From the NCBI GenBank assembly GCA_900754605.1, contig CAAEDK010000060.1, positions 1 to 20,744 of the forward strand: DNA of 20,744 bases, in the 5' to 3' direction. Shown here one piece after another: positions 15,163 through 20,744 of this stretch (position 1 is the stretch's first letter; every line of letters starts with the position of its first letter). The notes beneath the pieces were generated by a model, which was not told the DNA's origin, did not search any database, and saw only the letters and a list, made by a program, of their open reading frames with translations. Origin of the DNA: an uncultured Oscillospiraceae bacterium (GTDB taxonomy: Bacteria; Bacillota_A; Clostridia; Oscillospirales; Oscillospiraceae). Both the position numbers and the translations under genes were made by a program.

Positions 15163-16110
15163 TCACACCATGTCGCACAGCAGGGCAGCCCCTACTACAC
15201 CGGCATCATTGCCCAAGCTGGCCTTCACCAGTTTGGGCGGATTGTCTTTGTCAAAGCAGCCCCGGTGGAATCGCTCTCGTAAGGGATCCAGCAGCAGATC
15301 ATCATCCGCAGCGCTGATCCCACCTCCGAGGCAAATCACCTCCGGAAACAGCACATTGGCCAAATTGATCAGCCCCACAGAAAGGCCATCCAGATAGCAC
15401 CCCAATGCACGACAGGCCGCAGCATCTTCCTGGCGGGCTGCCTGAAACACCATACGGCCATCCACACGCACCTTCTCCCCTTCACAAAGCTGCCACAGGG
15501 CACTGTCTGGACTCTGATCCATCTCCTCTCGGGCCATCCGAATCAATGCGGTAGCGGAGCCATACTGCTCCCAGCATCCCCGGTTCCCGCATCCACAGAG
15601 CTGTCCTCCGGGATGGATCACAATATGTCCTGCTTCCAGGCCCGCACCGCCGAAACCAGTGTACAGCTTTCCGCCTTGAACCATGCCGCTGCCAATCCCA
15701 GTCCCCAGGGTAACCACCACCGCAGGGTCACAGCCACGGGCCGAGCCAGCCCAGTACTCTCCAATTGCTGCACAATCAGCATCGTTGCCCAGATAGAGCG
15801 GCAGTTCCAATTCCTGCTGGAACAGTGCCCGGAGCTGGGTATTTCGGAAGGGCATATTGGGTGTTTTGACCACTACACCTGTCTGGTTGTTCACCAAGCC
15901 GGGCAGGCCAGCACCGGCCGCCTTCAGCTGAGAGACCGGGCAGCCGCCCTCTTCCGCCGCCTGCCGGGCCAGCAGCGCCAGACGGGCAGACAGTTCCTCT
16001 GCAGTCCAGTTCCGGTCCACAGGACAGGCGGCTTTATGGAGGATCTTCCCCTCTCGGTCTACCAGACCAGCCACCAGATTGGTGCCGCCTACATCAAGTC
16101 CGACATACAT
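15163..16110 (-). CDS. glcK: ROK family glucokinase
   Basis: The 315-aa ROK kinase begins MYVGLDVGGTN (phosphate-binding DVGGTN, 6-11). It contains GNDADCAAIGE with catalytic Asp110, TLGTGIGSGMV for ATP contact, and EAGHI plus CGCGNRGCWEQY, in which His161, Cys172, Cys174 and Cys179 bind structural zinc. It most likely phosphorylates glucose to glucose-6-phosphate; other hexoses or a ROK repressor cannot be fully excluded, but there is no N-terminal helix-turn-helix. GAGGAGG lies 9 nt before ATG 16110. The gene overlaps hprK by 17 bp, so translation is probably coupled. It links glucose entry to carbon-catabolite control. Confidence 0.88.
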   Translation of the reverse strand: MYVGLDVGGTNLVAGLVDREGKILHKAACPVDRNWTAEELSARLALLARQAAEEGGCPVSQLKAAGAGLPGLVNNQTGVVVKTPNMPFRNTQLRALFQQELELPLYLGNDADCAAIGEYWAGSARGCDPAVVVTLGTGIGSGMVQGGKLYTGFGGAGLEAGHIVIHPGGQLCGCGNRGCWEQYGSATALIRMAREEMDQSPDSALWQLCEGEKVRVDGRMVFQAARQEDAAACRALGCYLDGLSVGLINLANVLFPEVICLGGGISAADDDLLLDPLRERFHRGCFDKDNPPKLVKASLGNDAGVVGAALLCDMV

Positions 16111-17065
16111 CTGCTCCGTCCTCCTCTTCTGACAGCTTTTTAAAGTGCTCGTCCATCCGGCGGGTCAATTCCATGGCTGCATTGTGGCCCATCTTCCGGT
16201 TCCGGTTGTTGATGGCAGCCACCTCTACTATGCTGGCTAGATTCCGCCCCGGCTTCACCGGGATGGTGATAGACGGGACCGAGACCCCCAGGATCTCTGT
16301 TACTGCCCCCTCTAGACCCAGCCGGTCATAGACCGCATGGTCATCCCAAGGCTCCAGGTTGATGACCATATCGATCTTCTGAGAGATCTTGATCGCACTC
16401 ATTCCAAACAACTGGCGCACGTCTACCACACCGATGCCCCGCAGTTCCATATAGTGACGGATCAGCTCTGGGGCAGTGGCCACTAGCGTGCCGTGGTTGG
16501 TCTGTTTGATCTCTACTGCGTCATCAGCAATGATGCGATGACCCCGCTGGATCAACTCAATCGCCACCTCGCTTTTACCCACACCAGACTCACCTTGGAA
16601 CAGGACACCCTCGCCATAAATCTCCATCATCACACCGGAGCGGGTAATCTGAGGTGCCAGATAATTGTAAAGACTGCCGATGAGCGCGCTCATAAAAGCG
16701 GATGTGTGAGCCTGGGTACGCAGCACCGTCCGGTCGTGCTTCTCGGCCATCTCCATACACTCTGGACATGGTTCCAATCCCCGAGTGAGGATCAGTGCCG
16801 GAATCGGATACTCCAGCATCTGGTCAAACCGTTCCCTCCGCAGATCTGCGTCCATCTGCTCCAGGAAAGTGGTCTCTGCCAACCCAATAACAACCAGGCG
16901 TCTGGGATCAAAATGTTCAAAAAAGCCGGTCAGGGGCAAACCCGGGCGGTTCACGTCCAGAGTGGTCAAGGGGACAGACGCGTAATTAGCCCCGGGATGC
17001 AGGATCTCCAGGTCGAACTCCCGGATGATCTCCCCCAGCTTCACACTTTTGCTATAATCTGACAT
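16094..17065 (-). CDS. hprK: HPr kinase/phosphorylase
   Basis: The 323-aa protein phosphorylates Ser46 of HPr, or removes the phosphate, in carbon-catabolite control. Walker A GESGVGKS (158-165), Asp181-Asp182 in HRIIADDAVEI, the signature MELRGIGVVDVRQLFG and the late PVKPGRNLASIVEVAAINNRNRKMGHNAA are visible. Two positions differ from the Bacillus enzyme as I recall it: the His before the GV..DIYG strand is Ser (SGVMMEIYG), and LFGxGAVR reads LFGMSAIK. ATG 17065 has GGAGG 7 nt upstream; a longer start at 17083 would cover the ribosome site. No HPr gene is in the window. Confidence 0.93.
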   Translation of the reverse strand: MSDYSKSVKLGEIIREFDLEILHPGANYASVPLTTLDVNRPGLPLTGFFEHFDPRRLVVIGLAETTFLEQMDADLRRERFDQMLEYPIPALILTRGLEPCPECMEMAEKHDRTVLRTQAHTSAFMSALIGSLYNYLAPQITRSGVMMEIYGEGVLFQGESGVGKSEVAIELIQRGHRIIADDAVEIKQTNHGTLVATAPELIRHYMELRGIGVVDVRQLFGMSAIKISQKIDMVINLEPWDDHAVYDRLGLEGAVTEILGVSVPSITIPVKPGRNLASIVEVAAINNRNRKMGHNAAMELTRRMDEHFKKLSEEEDGADVCRT

Positions 17066-17109
17066 TGGCGCTCCTCCATTCAAAAAATAGAAGTGACTGG
17101 ATCGTGTTC

Positions 17110-17138
17110 AGTATATCCTATCCCCCTCCGTTTCGCAA
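17110..17138 (-). promoter_or_regulatory. Promoter of hprK-glcK
   Basis: Minus-strand TTGCGA (17133-17138) is 17 bp from TATACT (17110-17115). Predicted start is near 17103, giving a leader of about 38 nt. It diverges from the glycosidase promoter 54 bp away. Confidence 0.65.
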
Positions 17139-17191
17139 GCGGTGGTAGCCCCAAATTCCGCTTCCCTTCCGTTTTTTGCGTACGATCTACG

Positions 17192-17220
17192 TTGAAATCA
17201 AAGGTTGTTCCTGCTATAAT
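17192..17220 (+). promoter_or_regulatory. Promoter of the surface glycosidase gene
   Basis: TTGAAA (17192-17197) is 17 bp from TATAAT (17215-17220), preceded by TGC (extended -10), close to ideal. Predicted start is near 17227, giving a leader of about 80 nt. Within the leader lies the imperfect palindrome CCAGTGGCCATTGG (17259-17272), whose role is unknown. Confidence 0.8.
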
Positions 17221-17308
17221 GAGGTTCATTCCATTTCCGCCCCCTCCACAGGCCCTAGCCAGTGGCCATTGGTACATATCCATCCCCAGACAAATAAGGA
17301 GCATCAAC

Positions 17309-20179
17309 ATGAAGTATCCCCATCTGCATAATCTATCCAAGCGCGCCGCCGCCCTGGTTTTGACCGCAGCGTTGCTTATCCCATCCGCTTTCGCCTCGGC
17401 CGGTACAACGCGGCTGAGCACCTCCCGCACTTTGGCTGATGGCCTAACGTACATCAATACCATATCAGAGCATCCCTCCTCTGGACGAATGGAGAGTTTC
17501 TCTTTCCAACTGGACCCAGACAGTGACGTCACCCCTATTATGGTTCAGTCCTCCGGCACCATCTACGGAGCCGCCACCATCAACAAAGCGATCAGCTATG
17601 CCGAAAGCCTGGGCTACCATGTGCTTGGCGGCATCAACAGCGACTTTTTCACCATGGGAAGCGGCATCCCAAATGGCATCTCCATCGAGAACGGGGTATA
17701 TAAATCCAGCCCTGAAGGGAACCACGCCATCTCTGTGGTGGATGGACGTCTAGAGTTATCCGCTGCCCCCCAAGTAGAACTTACCCTGACCAACCGCCGG
17801 GATGACAGCACCATCTCTCTCACCCACTTCAACAAGTGGCGAAACTCCTCCGGCGGGCTTTACCTTTATAACGAAGACTTCTCCTCTGTCTCCACCCGCA
17901 CTGATTCTGCCGGCGGCCGAATGGTTCGCTTCCAAGTTGCAGAGAAAGACCGGGACACCCCTCTCACCGTCAACGGTGATCTCACCCTGGAGGTGACCGA
18001 GATCTTTGAGACCCAGGACGCCGTCACCATCGGAAAGGACAACTACATCCTCACCGCCGCCTATGAGTCCGGCTTTGCCGAACTCTTCTCCGGCTATCAG
18101 GTAGGGGACAGAGTCACCCTGTCGGCCTCCTGCTCAGACAAAGCCATCTCTGATGCCCAGTGGGCAGGGGGCTGCGGCGACATTATGATCGCTAACGGCA
18201 GGATGACGGACAGTTCTACCTGGCACTATGCCACTGGACAGGCCCCACGTACTGCAGTAGGGGTCAAAGAAGACGGTACTATGGTGTTCTACACGGTGGA
18301 TGGCCGGCAATCCGGCTACTCCGCTGGCCTGACCCAGAAGGACTTGGCTGACGAGTTGCTCCAACAGGGCTGTCAGTGGGCAGTAAACCTGGATGGCGGC
18401 GGTTCCACTACCCTCAGCGTCCTGCTCCCGGGCGGCAGCACCCCGGTGGTGGACAACTCCCCCTCCGGCGGCTCCCTCCGTGCCTGCGCCACCTTCATTC
18501 TGCTGGTCACCGACGCCCCTACAAGCCGGGATCCAGAACGCCTGGCCCTTCAGGAGGACGGCCTGACTGTACTCACCGGCTCCGCCCTGACCCTGGGCGA
18601 TGTGGCCGCCGTGGACAACGGCGGCGCCACGGTGTCCCGCCGTGTCTCTGACGCCGAGTTCTCCTCTAAAGATGAACTTGGTTCTTTCAACGGCAGCATT
18701 TACACCGCCGGTGACAAGGCGGGAACGGACGAGATCGCCATCCGCTCCCGTGGCCTGGACCTGAAGGGCTCCGCCCAGATCCATGTGGTAGATACGCTGA
18801 CCTCCCTTACCATCTCCAGGGCGGGCAGCACCTCCCCCCTCACCACCCTCACTCTGAAAGCCGGTGAGAGCGTCCAGTTGGCTGCCTCCGGCTCCTACTG
18901 GTCCCGGGAGGCCCTGCGTCCCGGCTCCAGCGGTGTGACCTGGAGCGTGGAGGGTAATGTGGGCAGCATCACCCAAGACGGTATGTTCACCTCCGGCGGA
19001 ACGGGCAGCAGCGGAACCATCACTGCCACTGCTGGTGGGCGCACCAGCACGGTGACTGTAGGATTGGAGAATGTCCACAATGATGTAACCCCAGAGCACT
19101 GGTCCTATCCGGCAGTTGAGTACTGCTATGAGCATAGCATCGTCAGCGGCATCTCTAACACAGAGTTTGGGCGGGACCACTCCATCCGCCGGGGCGATTT
19201 TGTGCTCATGCTGTATAATGCCCTGGGCAAGCCCGCAGTCACCGGCTCCTCTGTCTTCTCCGATGTGGCCCCCTCCGACTATTACGCCAAGGCCATCACT
19301 TGGGCCAGCGCCAACCACCTGGTCTCTGGGGTGGCGGAGGGCCTGTTCGGCCCTACCGACCTGGTCACCCGGGAGCAGGCTTTCACCATCCTGCACCAGA
19401 CCATGCCCCTGCTGGGCCTGAGCAGTCCTGAGCCTGACCTCGCCGTACTGGACCGGTTCGCCGACCGGGACCAGATTGCAGAGTACGCCCGTCCTCATGC
19501 AGCCGCCCTGGTGTCTCAAGGCCTAGCCAGTGGTGCAGGCGGCGTACTCAACCCCAGGGGACAGCTGACCCGGGCGGAAATGGCCGCCCTGCTCTATCAG
19601 CTGCTCACCTATGACCCCGCCAGCCAGCCTGAGATCCCCGAAACTCCGGATACCCCGGAGGTCCCTGAAATCTCTGAGACCCCTGAGTCGCCAGATACCC
19701 CCGACGTCCCTCAGGTGGACCCGGACGCCCAACTGATCCTCAACCGGACGGAGGGGACCCTAGCCTCGGCGGAGACCCTTCAGCTCACCGCCCAGCTATC
19801 TATTGGTGAGGGGCCTGTCACCTGGCGCTCCAGCGATCCCTCGGTGGCCGCAGTCTCTCCGGAGGGCGTCGTCACCAATGTCTACGCCGGCAGCGGTGAG
19901 GCTTCTGTCACCATCACAGCCTCCTGCGGTCCCCTCACTGCAAAGGCAGTCATCCAGTGCAGCCCCGCCGGACAGATCGGTGTGGTCACCGCAGAGCCTA
20001 ACCTCCGCGTGCGCTCCGGTCCCAGTCAGGAGGATCCGGTCATCTCCCGTTTGAACACCGGAAGCCGGGTCGTCCTGCTGGATACCGACACCACAGGCTG
20101 GTATCAGGTCCTATTTTCCGACGCCGCCGGTCAGGCCGTCACCGGCTGGGCCTCCGCTGATTATATCCTTCTCCACTGA
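17309..20179 (+). CDS. Secreted phosphodiester glycosidase (NAGPA domain) with Ig-like, three SLH and SH3 domains
   Basis: This 956-aa protein has a signal peptide (basic start, hydrophobic 13-29, cleavage near AFA/ASA). A NAGPA domain (PF09992) follows, with GGINSDFF (107-114), PRTAVGVKEDG and NLDGGGST (360-367). An Ig-like region lies at about 497-588, then three SLH repeats start near 592, 650 and 717. A Pro/Glu/Asp linker, a second Ig-like domain (about 808-885) and an SH3 domain (about 887-956) complete it. NAGPA enzymes remove GlcNAc-1-phosphodiester caps; bacterial ones may act on polysaccharide or teichoic acid. SLH repeats point to anchoring on a wall polymer. AAGGAG precedes ATG 17309 by 7 nt. 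Its terminator follows at 20264. Substrate unknown. Confidence 0.87.
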   Translation: MKYPHLHNLSKRAAALVLTAALLIPSAFASAGTTRLSTSRTLADGLTYINTISEHPSSGRMESFSFQLDPDSDVTPIMVQSSGTIYGAATINKAISYAESLGYHVLGGINSDFFTMGSGIPNGISIENGVYKSSPEGNHAISVVDGRLELSAAPQVELTLTNRRDDSTISLTHFNKWRNSSGGLYLYNEDFSSVSTRTDSAGGRMVRFQVAEKDRDTPLTVNGDLTLEVTEIFETQDAVTIGKDNYILTAAYESGFAELFSGYQVGDRVTLSASCSDKAISDAQWAGGCGDIMIANGRMTDSSTWHYATGQAPRTAVGVKEDGTMVFYTVDGRQSGYSAGLTQKDLADELLQQGCQWAVNLDGGGSTTLSVLLPGGSTPVVDNSPSGGSLRACATFILLVTDAPTSRDPERLALQEDGLTVLTGSALTLGDVAAVDNGGATVSRRVSDAEFSSKDELGSFNGSIYTAGDKAGTDEIAIRSRGLDLKGSAQIHVVDTLTSLTISRAGSTSPLTTLTLKAGESVQLAASGSYWSREALRPGSSGVTWSVEGNVGSITQDGMFTSGGTGSSGTITATAGGRTSTVTVGLENVHNDVTPEHWSYPAVEYCYEHSIVSGISNTEFGRDHSIRRGDFVLMLYNALGKPAVTGSSVFSDVAPSDYYAKAITWASANHLVSGVAEGLFGPTDLVTREQAFTILHQTMPLLGLSSPEPDLAVLDRFADRDQIAEYARPHAAALVSQGLASGAGGVLNPRGQLTRAEMAALLYQLLTYDPASQPEIPETPDTPEVPEISETPESPDTPDVPQVDPDAQLILNRTEGTLASAETLQLTAQLSIGEGPVTWRSSDPSVAAVSPEGVVTNVYAGSGEASVTITASCGPLTAKAVIQCSPAGQIGVVTAEPNLRVRSGPSQEDPVISRLNTGSRVVLLDTDTTGWYQVLFSDAAGQAVTGWASADYILLH

Positions 20180-20190
20180 CCGAAGCGGTC

Positions 20191-20219
20191 TTGAAGGATC
20201 CCGCCCGGTCTGGTATAAT
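20191..20219 (+). promoter_or_regulatory. Promoter upstream of the nucleoside kinase / short RNA
   Basis: TTGAAG (20191-20196) is 17 bp from TATAAT (20214-20219), preceded by TGG (extended -10). Predicted start is near 20226, only about 70 nt before a strong terminator. It is one of the best promoters in the window. Confidence 0.78.
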
Positions 20220-20225
20220 AGAAAG

Positions 20226-20295
20226 ACGGCGGGCCATAGGCCCTGTCCATTAGAGCGGAAGTTCGCCGTGCAGCCTTGGCTGCACGGCGTTTTTT
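20226..20295 (+). ncRNA. Candidate short RNA or terminated leader before the nucleoside kinase
   Basis: Promoter and terminator enclose about 70 nt. The RNA would contain a small hairpin (GGGCC ATA GGCCC) and then the terminator. ACGGCG at the predicted 5' end (20226-20231) repeats the 3' arm of the terminator (20284-20289) and could pair with its 5' arm (CGCCGT, 20264-20269), a possible antiterminator. No second promoter is visible between the terminator and the kinase, so an attenuated leader is more likely than a free sRNA. I do not recognise the RNA family. Confidence 0.35.
20264..20295 (+). terminator. Strong intrinsic terminator after the glycosidase gene
   Basis: CGCCGTGCAGCC and GGCTGCACGGCG form a nearly perfect stem with a very small CTTG loop and are followed by six T and TCTC. 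It ends the glycosidase transcript and would also act on transcripts from the promoter at 20191. Confidence 0.92.
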
Positions 20296-20381
20296 CTCTC
20301 CCCCAACCTACCGCAGTCCCGCCCCGGCAGCGGAATCACTACTGAAATGGGAATGCTCCCCGGAGCAGAGGAGGCTACTTC

Positions 20382-20744
20382 ATGGAAATGACAAACACAA
20401 GAACTGTAATGATCGACGGAGAGTCCCGTGACTATCCTCTGGGCACTCTCTATCAGGCTATCGCTGCCGATGTACAGGATCGCTATCCCAGTGATATCCT
20501 CCTGGTGGACCGGGACGGAAAGCTGTGTGAACTAAACAAGCCCCTGGATCGAGACTGCACTCTGCGCATGATCACCGCGGCAGACCGGCCGGGACGCCAA
20601 ACCTATGAGCGCAGCGTGGTCTTTTTGATGCTCGCCGCCTTTTATGACACAGTGGGGTCAGAGCACATCCAGCGCCTCTCGGTCGATTACTCCATCAGCC
20701 GCGCCCTGTTCATCCGGGCCAAAGGGGATTTTATCCTGAACCAG
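20382..20744 (+). CDS. Nucleoside kinase (uridine kinase-like), N-terminal part
   Basis: Only the first 121 residues are present; the gene runs off the window. The protein begins with a TGS-like region (MIDGESRDYPLGTLYQAIAAD, then ILLVDRDGKLCELNKPLDRDCTLRMI). It continues with YERSVVFLMLAAFYDTVGSEH and VDYSISRALFIRA, as in clostridial nucleoside kinases that join a threonyl-tRNA-synthetase-like N-terminus to a C-terminal P-loop uridine kinase domain. That domain lies outside the window, so activity is inferred from the N-terminus only. AGGAGG lies 7 nt before ATG 20382. A small hairpin (TGCTCC-CC-GGAGCA, 20354-20367) sits right before the ribosome site. Its only visible promoter is at 20191, upstream of the terminator. 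Confidence 0.78.
   Translation, partial: MEMTNTRTVMIDGESRDYPLGTLYQAIAADVQDRYPSDILLVDRDGKLCELNKPLDRDCTLRMITAADRPGRQTYERSVVFLMLAAFYDTVGSEHIQRLSVDYSISRALFIRAKGDFILNQ

Noticed and set aside
14915..15178. 87-codon minus-strand frame in the glcK-murB gap
   Set aside because: Starts inside glcK without a ribosome site, runs through the inverted repeat and the murB promoter, and resembles no known protein.
18134..19519. 461-codon minus-strand open frame inside the surface glycosidase gene
   Set aside because: Gly- and His-rich low-complexity translation, no start signals; explained by the codon bias of the plus-strand gene.
20226..20381. PyrR-binding or T-box leader before the nucleoside kinase
   Set aside because: No PyrR loop sequence (UCCNGNGAGG type) and no T-box core (AGGGUGGNACCGCG type) could be found, so the leader is left unassigned.
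1..20744. CRISPR arrays, insertion sequences, integrases, tRNA or rRNA genes
   Set aside because: No regularly spaced repeats, transposase or integrase motifs, and no tRNA-like cloverleaf were seen by reading both strands.

Overview
The window looks like chromosomal DNA of a moderately GC-rich Clostridia, most likely an Oscillospiraceae-type gut Firmicute near Flavonifractor, Lawsonibacter or Pseudoflavonifractor. This is inferred from the gene content (HPr kinase, YvcK, WhiA, folate ECF transporter, SLH-domain surface protein), strong AGGAGG ribosome sites and sigma-A-type promoters, many with an extended -10 TGn. No mobile element, CRISPR array, rRNA or tRNA was seen.

Layout, left to right. 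Positions 1-3150 hold a Bax-inhibitor-1-like membrane protein and an LTA-synthase-like membrane phosphotransferase, both on minus. Positions 3083-3988 hold a folate transporter S-component gene (folT, minus) behind a tetrahydrofolate riboswitch whose 3' hairpin buries the folT ribosome site and ends in a U-run. A DUF1275/YoaK membrane protein (plus) diverges from folT and ends at a shared bidirectional terminator. Positions 4949-6792 carry a two-gene minus operon: a metal-dependent cyclase-family hydrolase and diaminopropionate ammonia-lyase.

From 17065 down to 6910 the minus strand carries a conserved Firmicutes housekeeping block: hprK-glcK (17-bp overlap), then after a 268-bp gap with its own promoter murB-rapZ-yvcK-whiA-vanZ-like-dnaE, closed by a terminator at 6867-6896. 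It combines carbon-catabolite sensing (HprK, glucokinase), cell-wall precursor supply (MurB, RapZ, YvcK), cell division and chromosome segregation (WhiA) and replication (DnaE). A VanZ-like gene sits between whiA and dnaE, where related genomes often have an HPr/Crh gene.

From 17192 the plus strand carries a large secreted protein with a phosphodiester glycosidase domain, Ig-like, three SLH and SH3 domains. It is followed by a compact promoter-terminator unit and the start of a nucleoside (uridine-type) kinase cut by the window end.

The most notable findings are the unusually long THF riboswitch with its ribosome-site/terminator overlap, the 70-nt promoter-terminator unit before the nucleoside kinase, an 18-bp imperfect inverted repeat before the divergent folT and yoaK-like genes, and a HprK with altered family-signature residues. 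I found no wholly new multi-gene system.
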